The translations under genes were made by a program, and so were the position numbers. 15,000 nt of DNA. Source: Chrysomallon squamiferum (taxonomy: Eukaryota; Mollusca; Gastropoda; Neomphalida; Peltospiridae). Below are positions 1 through 9,454 of this stretch, one piece after another. The stretch lies in NCBI GenBank assembly GCA_012295275.1, contig CM022667.1, forward strand, positions 8,212,538 through 8,227,537, written 5' to 3'. Each line of letters starts with the position of its first letter. Positions within the stretch are counted from its first letter, which is position 1. Under the pieces are notes generated by a model. That model was not told the origin of the DNA and ran no database searches. It worked only from the letters and a program-made list of their open reading frames with translations.

Positions 1-526
1 TATTATTATTATTATTATTTATATGATTTTGATCAAAGAAATAAAATATTCTTAGTTTGCTTGTATCATCACAGACATTTTTAAAAATATTTTAGCATCA
101 GTTTGGGTTGAAGAGTAAGAAAAACTAGAAAAGGAAGATTTATATTTTAACACACTCAACTTTGTTAAATAGCAGCACAGAGAGAAAACTCTACACACAA
201 AGTATTATTCTTTCTACTTGTACAATTGTCCTGCTAACAGAGCAGCACAGACCACTGACTTTGATAACGATTTACTAAATCTGGACAAAACAGTCATTTG
301 ATTTACAATGCTGGATGAGATTGGTAAATAATAAAATCTAGAACATTCCTTTCTAGTCAAAGTCATAATTTCAAGTTCCAAAATCCCCAAATCTTTATCG
401 TTTGGCTTTTTCAGTATTTTTAGTCTCAAGATTTGACTTTCATAATTGTGACACAAATCCTTATATATTGTCTGTGAGTGTTTCTGTTTGGTAATCAGTT
501 ACACATTTAACACATAATCCAGCTTC
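1..526. other. Sequence beyond the 3' end of the BPHL-like gene
   Basis: AT-rich sequence opening with a short TTA run (1-19). No exon-like sequence was recognised on either strand; the open frame at 214-456 on the minus strand resembles no family I know. Confidence 0.5.
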
Positions 527-532
527 TTTATT
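527..532 (-). promoter_or_regulatory. Candidate polyadenylation signal for the BPHL-like gene
   Basis: The minus strand reads AATAAA about 265 bases beyond the stop codon, giving a 3' UTR of plausible length. AATAAA is common by chance in DNA this AT-rich, so the assignment is tentative. Confidence 0.35.
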
Positions 533-687
533 ACAACAACTGAGTATTAAAGGTAGATTATATCCTGCCTTAGTAAACACTCAGTACAAAAGAGGCCTCT
601 ACAAAGAACTTTTTCACCTCAGCAACATCTTACCTTCAGTTTCTTTCCTCCTTGCAATTACTATAATTCAGTTTAAATGTGAATATT

Positions 688-738
688 ACCCTCTCCCTCT
701 CCCCCTCTGTCTGTCTGTCTGTCTGTGTCTGACTCTGA
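688..738. repeat. CT-rich tract with CTGT repeats in the BPHL-like 3' UTR
   Basis: A pyrimidine run on the plus strand is followed by about five copies of the tetramer TGTC/CTGT. It lies just downstream of the stop codon on the gene's strand, so it would be transcribed as a purine-rich stretch of the 3' UTR. Confidence 0.7.
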
Positions 739-794
739 TGAACAGAATACCAAAAAAAACAGTTATCTAAACTGCAATCAGTCCAAAGCAACAA

Positions 795-900
795 TCAAAA
801 TTTTGCTTCATTCTCGAGCAAGAAGTCTTCCACCATGGAGTTAAATTCTTTAGCATATCGAAGATGTATGTTGTGCTTTCCCTCTGGAAACTCATAATAT
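795..900 (-). CDS. BPHL: BPHL-like terminal exon: catalytic histidine and stop
   Basis: The exon encodes YYEFPEGKHNIHLRYAKEFN and continues to the end ENEAKF, followed by TGA at 795-797. The His of EGKHN is the catalytic base. The C-terminal helix matches the family pattern LHLRFADEFNKLAEDF, with a short charged extension. The acceptor is AAATTTCAG. Confidence 0.94.
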
Positions 901-3837
901 CTGAAATTTAAAAAAATATTTTGACTAAATACAGTTTTCTAATATGTCTAGAACTATTAAAGCATCTGAACTCTGAAGTGTTAAAAATATTGAAAAGTTT
1001 CTGAAAACAATCATAAGAGGACACATACAAGTTGTCAGTTTGACACAAATTCACGAACCTGACATTTTTTATGTGTTTTCTCACATAGTCTGGATGTTCT
1101 GGCAAAACCATCACATCCTTCTTTCCATGAAGTAAAAATGTTGGACATTGGATTTTTGGGACATCGTCAATACATATATCACCTGCAGAAAAAAACAACA
1201 ACACAGAATCATGCAGATAAACAACAAAAACACTGAGATTTTTAAAACAATATTCTGTAACCATCTTTGACCTTTAACACCTTACATGAAATCATAAAAT
1301 CACAGTTCGTTATACTAAATGTAATTTGACATTTCCAATCAAAATGGATATTCCTCTAAATGTGAAACAGGGTTCAGCTAGATTCTGGGTCACAAAAATT
1401 CAGCCAGGTCATTTTCAGTTCTAATATATCCCATTCCAACCAGTACTCTTCTATAAAGGGTGAATTTACCTTTTCTCTGTGTAAGATAAGCGTTGTATGC
1501 ATCAATCCACTTGACCCAGTGAGTTCTGAAATATTCTTCTCCATACACACTGATGAACGGAGTTCTCATCCTCTCACTCCATTTGTCAATGTCAGCAATA
1601 GCTGTAACAGAAAATACCATCAACAACATTACAGTCACAGAACAGAACAATAAAAATCAAATTTAAAATTTTAAAGTAATAAAATCAGCATTTCAAATTA
1701 AATAATAATAACAATAAAAACTATTAATAACATGTAGTATGTTATTAAAAATACTCCTTAATACATTTGTAGTGAAAAAATAAATATTGTAAGACATTTA
1801 TAACACATAAAACAAATTTTTTTTTACTAAAAACTTTAATATATTTATATTGTATTGCAAAAACTAAATCCAGTATTAACAGCGTTTTGTAATTACTTTT
1901 ATTTTAATCATAGTTGAATTAACTCCCTTTAGTTATTCTTACAATTTAAAAAGAAACAGAAAAACGAAAATAAAGGAAATTTTTTTTATCATTTAGTCAG
2001 GTAAACATATTTAATATTTTTTCCCATTCAAAATTTAAAAATTTATATGCAAAGCTATCTCTTTTTATTTATTTACTTCTTTAAAATTAACAAAATACAC
2101 AAAATCTTAATATACATTTAAATTGAAAGATCAAAAAACAAAAAAAAAAACATTTTGATTATTGAACTTGCATTGACTTTGCTCTGCATTCAGTATAGAA
2201 ATTATTAACTGGAACATAATTAATGGTGTATTTTACTATTATTTATTACCTCTAAATATTTTCATGTCAGCATCAGTGACGTATGCATTCACTCCCCACA
2301 GGACTAGTCTATTCATAACATGTGGGTAGTGAGCTGCTAAAACCATTCCAGTGATTCCACCATCACTCCAACCCAGAACTGAATACTTCTGTTGATTTAA
2401 CTCCTGTAAATGTAATTTATAATAATCTCACAGCAATTACTTATAAATATTTACAATAAATACACTACACAACTTTAGTTTTTTAAACACCATCAACAAA
2501 ACAGCAGTATAAAAGGCATTTTTTCTTTTCATTATTTAAAAAAAATAATAATAAAAATAAAATGTTTTCTATTTATTTAATAGTCATGTTATACCTAATT
2601 GTAAGATGTATTTCAGAAAACGTATTTTAACTGTAAACCTCATGTAGTAAATGATTAAAATGATATTGTGGAATTAACAAACAAATTTCACAATGCCACT
2701 GTGAGCAGTTAAAAACTGCAGCAGCATCAGAATTTCTGAAACAGATTTTTCTTAATTTACTGTCAAATTGTCTCAAAATTAGTGTCAGCAGCCATAACTC
2801 TCTCCTGTTATTTTAATTTCATTTTTTACAATGTAAAAGATAAAAAAATGAATGGAAGAGGATCATGAAGAGGATCAAATCTTCAAACTGTATATAGAGA
2901 TGGAAGTAAGAAAAACAGTCTGTGTTTTGCATCCCTCAAGTTCTGTAACAGAATAATAATAAGAGATAATAAAATATATAAGATGACACACACACACACA
3001 CATTTTACCTTCATAAAAGCTGCAGCATCATGGGCGTCTCTCTGAATGAACTGGAGAGGCCAGTCTCGGGTTGGTGGAATACTTCTGCCATAACCTCGTG
3101 GGTCAAACGCAAACAGAGTGAACTTCTCCTTACTGAACTCTTCCAACTGTGGAGTGAAGTCAGTTTTTGAACATCCTGTATCAGAATTAATCACAACTTA
3201 ACTTCAGTTTATAAACAGATTCATTTATAATGTTGTGTAATGAATATTAAGATTTTGGTTTTTTTTTTTTTTTTTTTAAAAGGAATATTTATATTACATA
3301 AATAATTTAAATTAATTTATGACAAATTATGTTTGCTATTTGAAAACATATGTTTTTCAGTTATCCAAATTAATGAGTGGTACATGTCAAGTCAATTTTG
3401 GTTAGAGAATTATTCAAGCATGCCTATCATGTATACTATCTCTCAGTTAATGAGCAATCTCTCGCAAACACATTAACTGATTTAAACTTCTGAAACTGAG
3501 CAGTTAAAACGTTTACCAAAACAAAAAATTATCATTATATCCAAGTAATTAATATTTTTACCATAACATTGTATGATAATTTTTTATTAACAACACCATG
3601 GCTATTTGATAATTGGTCAGTATCAGATTAAAAATAGATACTGCCAATTTCAGCCATTTTTACTGTGGAAGATCAAGGTTATGGGGTGCATGTGTATGTG
3701 TGCGGGATCGAAAGGGTGAAGTACTAGACCCATCCTCACCGAGTGCTCCTGGAAGTAACAGAATGCTGTGTGGTCCATGACCTGTTTTCTCGTAGTGAAA
3801 GTTTACACCATTCACAAATACTCTCTTTGACTGGATT
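795..3837 (-). CDS. BPHL: BPHL-like (valacyclovir hydrolase-like) serine alpha/beta hydrolase, N-terminus missing
   Basis: Six minus-strand exons (3740-3837, 3009-3175, 2250-2403, 1470-1601, 1059-1182, 795-900) join in consistent phase into 259 residues. The protein resembles biphenyl hydrolase-like protein throughout, from the strand before LLLPGALG to the C-terminus. Numbering from the first Ile of exon 3740-3837, the nucleophile is Ser101 in GWSDGG, the acid Asp206 in LHGKKD and the base His234 in PEGKHN. The spacings of 105 and 28 residues equal those I recall for human BPHL (Ser122, Asp227, His255). The Asp after the nucleophile, which in the human enzyme binds the substrate amino group, is kept. 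Known members hydrolyse amino-acid esters and homocysteine thiolactone; the human protein is mitochondrial. The same reaction here is inferred. No in-frame Met precedes the domain, so the start codon and any targeting leader lie in an upstream exon. No frameshift or stop was seen; it looks functional. Confidence 0.93.
1059..1182 (-). CDS. BPHL: BPHL-like exon: catalytic aspartate
   Basis: The exon encodes DICIDDVPKIQCPTFLLHGK and then KDVMVLPEHPDYVRKHIKNV. It carries the catalytic Asp of the HGxKD motif, which sits just after the penultimate beta strand of the fold. The acceptor is TTTCTGCAG. The donor is GTCAG followed by GTTCGT, a weaker site than the others, leaving in phase 2. The next exon restores the reading frame exactly, which supports it. 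Confidence 0.92.
1470..1601 (-). CDS. BPHL: BPHL-like exon: lid domain
   Basis: The exon encodes IADIDKWSERMRTPFISVYG and continues to AYNAYLTQRK, which corresponds to the KWSER segment and lid helices of BPHL. The acceptor is TCTGTTACAG; the donor is AAAAG followed by GTAAATTC. Entry and exit are both phase 1, with a joined Ala codon at the 5' end and a Gly codon at the 3' end. Confidence 0.94.
1602..2249 (-). other. Intron of the BPHL-like gene
   Basis: A 648-base GT-AG intron, very AT-rich with homopolymer A and T runs. Nothing else is recognisable. The intron at 2404-3008 (605 bases) is similar, with a short CA repeat near its donor end. Confidence 0.85.
2250..2403 (-). CDS. BPHL: BPHL-like exon: nucleophile elbow
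   Basis: The exon encodes 51 codons starting ELNQQKYSVLGWSDGG, with the catalytic Ser in G-W-S-D-G-G (GxSxG class). It continues to LVLWGVNAYVTDADMKIF, where the family's lid region starts. The acceptor is ATTTACAG; the donor is AGAG followed by GTAATA. It enters in phase 0 and leaves in phase 1. Confidence 0.96.
3009..3175 (-). CDS. BPHL: BPHL-like exon: DPRGYG region
   Basis: The exon encodes 55 complete codons beginning CSKTDFTPQL and including FAFDPRGYGRSIPPTRDW, matching the family's DPRGYG segment between beta strands 3 and 4. The acceptor is TGATACAG. The donor is ATGAAG followed by GTAAAATG, leaving in phase 0. A short CA run (2984-3001) lies just inside the downstream intron. Confidence 0.95.
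3176..3739 (-). other. First identified intron of the BPHL-like gene
   Basis: A 564-base GT-AG intron containing a T run on the plus strand (3259-3277). The part next to the donor (about 3665-3735) is less AT-rich than the rest and has a TTTCGATCCC stretch on the minus strand that faintly recalls a tRNA B box, but it is too weak to call. Confidence 0.8.
3740..3837 (-). CDS. BPHL: BPHL-like exon: first identifiable coding exon
   Basis: The exon encodes IQSKRVFVNGVNFHYEKTG and continues to LLLPGAL, the first beta strands and the oxyanion-side loop. The acceptor is a T-rich tract ending TCTCCAG, and the donor is CTCG followed by GTGAGG. It enters with one base completing a split codon (phase 2) and leaves in phase 1. 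There is no in-frame ATG, so at least one more coding exon is required upstream. A second AG seven bases downstream (CCAG before TCAAAG) is an alternative acceptor that would give phase 0. Confidence 0.92.
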
Positions 3838-4485
3838 CTGGAGAAAATGGAAAAAAAAAAACTGCAATGTTCAGTTTAATATTTTTTAATTAAGTAACAT
3901 TCTACTGCAATCTTTAATTCTATTGCTTTATTCAGAAGGTGGAACTATTTTTAAATTGCATTTAGTGATTTTCTGTAATAGAATTAATAATCAGATTGAC
4001 ATATACCGTAAGTAAATTGTACTCATAATAATGAAAACATTAACCAATTAACTAACAAAAGAAATAAAATTATGCTCTATTTCTAACCAATGTGGGGTTC
4101 ATTTTTAACTTTTTTTATTTCCCAAAAGTTGCGAATATTTTCCCACTGGGAGGATGTTTTCGGTTCTCAGATATTAAAAGATGTATGACATTTCCCTTTA
4201 AAATACTGTTAAACATATCTACTCATGTGTCATTTCGGAAGTGAGTTGCCGTTTGATTATCAACGAGTTCCATCCTGTCACATCACATAAAAGTCTTTGG
4301 TTGACGGCAAACAATACTTTAACTTTGCAGAACATAATTCTTCTGTTCGAGTTTTCCTCCTCTCAACGAGATCCACACCTCAGTTTAATTAAACAACTTA
4401 GCTTTTTAAACATCTTCGGTATTTGGCAAATCCCTCCTCGAACATTCATACAAAATGTCAGATGTTTGAAATAGCAGTACCTTAC

Positions 4486-4509
4486 CTTTCAACAAATTCT
4501 TTTCTCCAT
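4486..4509 (-). other. Candidate upstream coding exon of the BPHL-like gene
   Basis: The minus strand has a strong donor, GAAAG followed by GTAAGG. In the phase required by the next exon the sequence before it reads WRKEFVER, giving WRKEFVERIQSKRVFVNG across the junction. Against it, the only upstream AG (AATAAAG) lacks a pyrimidine tract, an in-frame TAA lies six bases further upstream, and the nearby ATG is in another frame. It is only a candidate. Confidence 0.2.
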
Positions 4510-5012
4510 CTTTATTTTAAACTTATTTTATATTTTCTAATAGGATTTCAGCATAATTTTTATAACTATTTCAAATAAATATATTTTTTATTCGGGAATC
4601 AATCTCGAATATTCAGATAACAGAATGATAATTAAATTTGACCTAAAACTAATTAACTACGTGCAGTGTCATTTTTAGAAAGACGTTTTCTTCTGAGAAT
4701 TATTTTATTTTTATTATAGTTATATTTTTAATTAATTAATTAATTAATATAAATATACTTAATTTATACTATTAATATTTAATATAACTGGATGAACTGA
4801 GGAACTGTATGCTTTCTAAATCTGAATTATTTTCTCATTGAAATTATCTGTCAGTAAAGAATTAAACGTGCACTATCAACGGGACCTGAGATTTTCTTTA
4901 TCAGCTGAACACTCAGTACTTTCTACACGTCACAACATGTCGTCCATTATTCTCTCAAAATGTAAATATGCAGAGTCAAAAATCTGACGTAGACCTTTTG
5001 TTCCAAGTAAAA

Positions 5013-5014
<2 letters not shown>

Positions 5015-5096
<82 letters not shown>
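5015..5096. repeat. (CT)n microsatellite, about 81 bp
   Basis: A perfect uninterrupted CT run on the plus strand, a polypyrimidine/polypurine tract of the type able to adopt triplex structure. The S-L and R-E open frames across it are artefacts of the repeat. Confidence 0.97.
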
Positions 5097-5100
<4 letters not shown>

Positions 5101-5463
5101 CACAACACACAGATTTATACATATACATTAATACACACACAAAATACAACCACAACAATCTTTTCGAACTTTCTATTCCTTTCCGTGATGTAGTCAAGCA
5201 GTCAAACAATCAGATTTCGACGCTGGGAATCTATCAGTTTTAATATTTTGTTTTCCAAAGTTTCTAAACGGCAGAGAGTGTTTGAGAAATAAGAATATTT
5301 TAAGATGTATTTACTTGAACTGTTTCACATTTTTTGTTATTTTTTAGAAAGGTTAGTTACGTTGACATTTGTGTTTTGTTCATCTGATCTTTATGTATTT
5401 CAGAGTCTATTTTGTCATTTCAACAGATGCTTAGAGAAATACCTTTATGTATGTCTTTATGTT

Positions 5464-5507
5464 TGTGCGTGTGTGTGCGTGCGTGTGTGTGTGTGTGTGT
5501 GAGAGAG
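5464..5507. repeat. (GT)n microsatellite with a short GA tail
   Basis: GTGC-interrupted GT repeat that becomes perfect GT and then GAGAGAGA. Confidence 0.9.
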
Positions 5508-5789
5508 AAAGTTGATAGATCATGTAAAAATGAGTTTTCGAAAATTAGTTAAGTCGTTATTAAGACTAAAATGGTTCAACATATAATGATAACAAACAAA
5601 ATCATTTTAAAAAAAAGCAAACTTAAATGTTGTTGTTTTTTTTAAAAGGAAAACTGTTCGTTTTAAGAAATACGCGTGTTTTTATCAGTTACCTTTACTG
5701 TAATAATTGTAAAACACAGGCTTGAACAACGTTAATGACCTGTGAGAGAAGAATAAGAAGGAAGAAAGAGAACAGAAATAATACATTTG

Positions 5790-5817
5790 AAAAAAAAAAA
5801 AAAAAAAAAAAAAATAC

Positions 5818-5850
<33 letters not shown>
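5790..5850. repeat. Two long A runs separated by TACAGT
   Basis: A runs of about 25 and 30 bases lie on either side of a six-base spacer. They could be poly(A) tails of decayed retroposons, but no body of an element is recognisable beside them. Confidence 0.9.
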
Positions 5851-5852
<2 letters not shown>

Positions 5853-5928
5853 TAGATAAAGTAAAAGATAAGGTGAGAGAATAACAAGAGGAAAAAAAGA
5901 TTTAAAAAAGAAACTGAAGAATGTGTAC

Positions 5929-5957
5929 AAGTTTGACTGCCGTGCGGTGGTTATCAT
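5929..5957 (-). other. Alternative candidate first coding exon of the BPHL-like gene
   Basis: The minus strand has an ATG in a strong start context (CCACCATGA). It opens MITTARQSN, rich in Thr and basic residues like a leader end, in a locally GC-richer patch. A GT (TT followed by GTACAC) would give phase 2 as the next exon requires. The donor is poor and the peptide short, so this is a weak candidate. Confidence 0.15.
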
Positions 5958-5970
5958 GGTGGAATTACGT

Positions 5971-6044
5971 AAACAGAAAGTGAGGCGTGTACGTGCAGCG
6001 ACTGCGGTGAAGTTAGAAAGTGTTACGCACTTCACTTTCTGTTT
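5971..6044. repeat. 13-bp perfect inverted repeat
   Basis: AAACAGAAAGTGA at 5971-5983 is exactly complementary, in reverse, to TCACTTTCTGTTT at 6032-6044, with a 48-base loop. The core AGAAAGTG occurs again in direct orientation inside the loop at 6015-6022. Confidence 0.85.
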
Positions 6045-6220
6045 TTAGACCGAACACTCGCAGCTACACCATCAGCCAGCTTAACGAAATTACTTAACTG
6101 TTTAAACTCGCCGTTTTCTTTTCGGAAGTTGACCTATGAGTCATACTGAATGATTAATATCTCGCATTTGTTAATACCTATATTGCTTCTGTTTATTGAT
6201 ATATAAAGAATCGTTATTAT

Positions 6221-6227
<7 letters not shown>

Positions 6228-6265
<38 letters not shown>

Positions 6266-6305
6266 ACACACACACATATACATACATTCATACATATACA
6301 CACAT
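6228..6305. repeat. (CA)n microsatellite
   Basis: A long CA run on the plus strand decays rightwards into CATA repeats and abuts the left end of the putative mobile element. Confidence 0.95.
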
Positions 6306-6324
6306 ATATAATACAACACCACTT

Positions 6325-6597
6325 GCTGGGCTGGATCCAGGTTTTCTGATGGTGGGGGGGTCCATGACAAAAAGGGCACCATAACATTATAAAAAGGCGC
6401 TGCTGAAAAATTAAACACGGGTCACATGGACTATAAATAACAGTGCTACAACAGGGACGCCGACAGACGTATTCCACAGTGTTCTGTACATTGATAGACG
6501 TTTTTAAAAAGCCCTAAAAATCCTAAATAAAAGGGCACTTCTCAAATTTGAGGGGGAATCTGGTCATCTTGGAACCCACGACTAGATCCGCCCCAAT
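6325..6597. mobile_element. Degenerate non-autonomous DNA transposon-like element
   Basis: The left end GGGCTGGATCCAG (6328-6340) and the reverse complement of the right end, GGGGCGGATCTAG (from 6582-6594), agree at most positions. G-rich stretches lie just inside both ends (6351-6361 and 6551-6556). The block of about 270 bp is richer in GC than its flanks and has no coding capacity, which suits a MITE-like element. I see no certain target-site duplication and cannot name the superfamily. The CA repeat on its left may mark the insertion site. Confidence 0.5.
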
Positions 6598-6880
6598 CCT
6601 GGTAAATGTTTAGTTGTTACAAATAGCTGAATAAGACAAATTTGTGTCACAATGACACAATAAAATCATAATATAAAATAATAACTATAAATCGCGAATT
6701 GTATTTAGTTTATAAAATAAATAATATTTAAAAATATATATATATATATCGATAATGTAACAAGCACTTTCAAACTATTAACAGCGAAAAACACTAAAAA
6801 TGAAACAGTGGTAGCTAAATCTGTTCTGAAATAATTACGAGAATGAAAATAACAGTTAACATTTATAAATGATGTCGACC

Positions 6881-6924
6881 TTTTTTCTTTCTTTCTTTTC
6901 TTTTTTTTTTTTTTTTTTTTTTTC
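6881..6924. repeat. T-rich tract
   Basis: TTTC repeats lead into a run of about 24 T residues. The poly-lysine open frame on the minus strand here is an artefact. Confidence 0.9.
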
Positions 6925-7345
6925 TTGATTTGCCGTTTTGTATGCCGTGTAATAGTTATTAAATAAGTAAAATAATTTTGATTTTGTTTATATAAAAATA
7001 TGTGTGGATCGGTGTAATTGATCAAGCCATTTATAACATCGTTTATATTTATTTATTTATTTATTTAATTTGACCTGTTAAGCAGCGTGTTGTTATTTTT
7101 GTATGAATAAATCACGAGTAACACACTGGTAAGTTAGAACGAGACACGAGATAACTAGAAACAGATGTAGACATTTAACTAATTTCCGTTACACAGGCTG
7201 TTACGTACTAACCGGCGACATAACAAACATTAAAACGGAATGTCAGTTCATTCGTCAGTTACGTGCACACTGTCACATAGTTATGTCAGAAGATGTGTCG
7301 ATAACTAGGGCGCGTTTTAATTATTGTATTGGAGATCTGTATTAT

Positions 7346-7365
7346 TGTGTGTGTGTGTGTCTGTG

Positions 7366-7444
<79 letters not shown>

Positions 7445-7446
7445 AG
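7346..7446. repeat. Compound (GT)n-(GA)n microsatellite
   Basis: A short GT run (about 7346-7360) changes to a perfect GA run of about 73 bases (7369-7441). It is the reverse complement of the CT array at 5015-5096. Confidence 0.95.
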
Positions 7447-8076
7447 ATGGCTGTTACCACTGTAATACAAATTATGTCGTACCTACAACATTTAATAATA
7501 ATGTTATCTGCTGCCGTATGAATGTGAAATACACGATTTATTTCCGAGCATGTCGGTGTAGTCGTTTTAATTACGATTTCCTCAGAAAATTACTTATTCT
7601 CGCAGAACAGTCACCGGCAAATTCCTAACTTTAATTAAGAGCTCTCCTCACAACAGCAGCGCATACATCCACACAGAACCACTGGCTGGAAAGACATTTC
7701 GAACAAGATAAATTTTATGGACAGACATCAAATCAAAAATGTACAGTAATTACACGACTGTGATAAAATATTAACATACATGGAATGAGCAACAAAGAAA
7801 AAGTCAACAGCGTGGTTTAAACAATAATTTATTAATAGATAATGGGTATACAAGTATACATTGTCTGCATAAGTTTAAAAATAGACAACATAAAAGGCAG
7901 TATACTGAGCAGTATGGTATAATGACTTGGTAAATACAAGATAAATAAGTGAGCAGTTTCAAGTTATAAAGCATAAAAGGTACAAAGTCTTTAGTCCAAA
8001 TAAATGAATACAAATTGATAACCTTTGTATAAAAATGTTTTACTGTCTGTTAAAATTTCTGTTGTAAAATATTAAA

Positions 8077-8325
8077 ATATATATATATATATATAATAAA
8101 TATGTAGTAGTACTTGATAATAATAATAATAATAACGATGATGATGATAATAATAATAATAATAATATTAATAAATAGATCAGAATGTTACAAAATAAAA
8201 TAACTAAATGGCGTAATTCATCATCAAATACAATATATATAACAATATAATAATAACTAACAATAACAACAAATATAATAATAAATAATAATAATAACAA
8301 TAGTAATAATAATGATAATAACAAA
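8077..8325. repeat. AT run followed by AAT/TAA trinucleotide-rich region
   Basis: An (AT)n run at 8077-8095 is followed by interrupted (AAT)n and GATGAT blocks at about 8119-8170 and 8245-8325. The leucine-rich minus-strand open frame across it is an artefact. Confidence 0.9.
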
Positions 8326-8603
8326 ATACACAGAAATGTCTCAGCAGGCCTGCTGAAATCTTTCCTTTCTTTATGTTTTTTTAACATTCTTTAAACAATT
8401 TTATAATAGTAATAACGGTTGTAAGTAATCTCATTTAAACTTATAGTATGAATGAAATCGGAACTGAAATTACTAAAGACACAGTACAGATTAATTTTTA
8501 CATTATCTCTTGTCTGTTTACAAATAATCCATTTTCAGTTAACTGACTGAATAAAAAATAAAATAATGGATCTGTTTATATGGAAAACTACTCACAAATA
8601 TAT

Positions 8604-8716
8604 ATGTGTATGTATGTGTGTGTGTGTGTGTCAGTGTGTATGTGAGTGTCAGTGTGAGTGTCAGTGTGTGGTGTGTGTATGTGTGTGTGAGAATGTGTGT
8701 GTCAGTGTGTCGTGTC
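8604..8716. repeat. Imperfect GT repeat with periodic TCAGTGTG
   Basis: GT repeats are broken at roughly 12-30 base intervals by TCAG or GAG (TCAGTGTG occurs at least four times), giving a higher-order pattern within the microsatellite. Confidence 0.85.
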
Positions 8717-8836
8717 TTTGTTTATGTAGTAAGTATTTAATTAACTAAATTTTTATTCAAACTTTCAGCACTAAAGAGTTCGCTTGCATAGTTGTTAGAT
8801 CTGCCATTGTAAACTTCAAACAGCAACCAGCACCAT

Positions 8837-8854
8837 CGTGTAATTAATTACACG
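8837..8854. repeat. Perfect 18-bp palindrome
   Basis: CGTGTAATTAATTACACG reads the same on both strands. It sits immediately beside the TACTATATTTGTACTA tandem repeat. Confidence 0.9.
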
Positions 8855-8946
8855 TACTATATTTGTACTATATAAATATACTATATTTGTACTATAGAGA
8901 TATTACTACATTTGTACTAAATATATACTACATTTGTACTACATAG
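8855..8946. repeat. Short tandem repeat of TACTAYATTTG
   Basis: Four ATTTGTACTA cores at uneven spacing of about 20-28 bases are embedded in TACTA-rich sequence. It lies where the tail of the tRNA-derived element at 8993-9095 would be on the minus strand, so it could be that element's tail. Confidence 0.75.
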
Positions 8947-8992
8947 ATAATAATTTAATTTTTGTTAAAATTGTATGCAAATAAACTTTGGA

Positions 8993-9095
8993 AGACAATC
9001 TGTGTCCTCTGCCAGGATTTGAACTTACACACATTTGGACATGTCTGATGTTATATTATTCAAAATACACAATTTCTAACAGCTGCACATCAAAT
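8993..9095 (-). mobile_element. Degenerate tRNA-derived (SINE-like) element head
   Basis: On the minus strand GTTCAAATCC (9015-9024) fits an RNA polymerase III B box and is followed by TGGCAGAGGACAC, like a tRNA 3' side. About 50 bases before it, TGTGCAGCTGTTAGAA resembles an A box of the form TGGCNNAGNNGGTAGAG with one base lost. The two boxes have tRNA-like order and spacing, but no clean cloverleaf is formed. It is probably a decayed SINE rather than a working tRNA. Confidence 0.4.
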
Positions 9096-9448
9096 GGTTT
9101 TTAACACCATTTCTTGAGTTCACTGATAACATGTATTTGACATATTAGTTAGTACTTTATAAAAAATGTTGAACAACCCTACGACAAATTCTCTCTAAAA
9201 TGTTTCTGTTTTGTTCAAAGGTTTTGAAACACTATCCAAATGCCTGTAGATGTCTAACTTGGTGCATAAAACTGAGAAAACCTCAAAAATTATTTCACAA
9301 ATAATCTAAAATTTATTTCTATGACAACTGGAATAATGGAAGTAAAAAAATAGTTCATGCATACAAAGCTTATAAGAACATTTTTTAAAAATGAATCTTA
9401 TTTGATAAAACTCAAGACAGAGTTGACTGTATTCAGTGATGTTCTTAT

Positions 9449-9454
9449 TTTATT
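9449..9454 (-). promoter_or_regulatory. Candidate polyadenylation signal for beta-tubulin
   Basis: The minus strand reads AATAAA about 275 bases beyond the tubulin stop codon. A second copy is at 9312-9317. Which one is used, if either, cannot be told from the sequence. Confidence 0.35.

Noticed and set aside
3665-3735. Possible tRNA-derived element beside the BPHL-like donor
   Set aside because: Only a B-box-like TTTCGATCCC was seen; no A box lies at the right distance and no stem pairs.
4241-4474. 77-codon plus-strand open frame
   Set aside because: It begins with GTG, has no recognisable domain and lacks supporting splice or polyadenylation signals.
4968-5243. Open frames with long SL or RE dipeptide repeats on both strands
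   Set aside because: They are translations of the (CT)n microsatellite with no domain on either side.
5685-6035. 116-codon minus-strand open frame
   Set aside because: It has no ATG at its 5' end (GTG there) and runs through two poly(A) tracts as poly-Phe. Only two short parts of it are kept as candidate BPHL-like exons.
8990-9030. Functional tRNA gene
   Set aside because: The B box and part of an A box are present, but acceptor and anticodon stems do not pair and the A box has lost a base.
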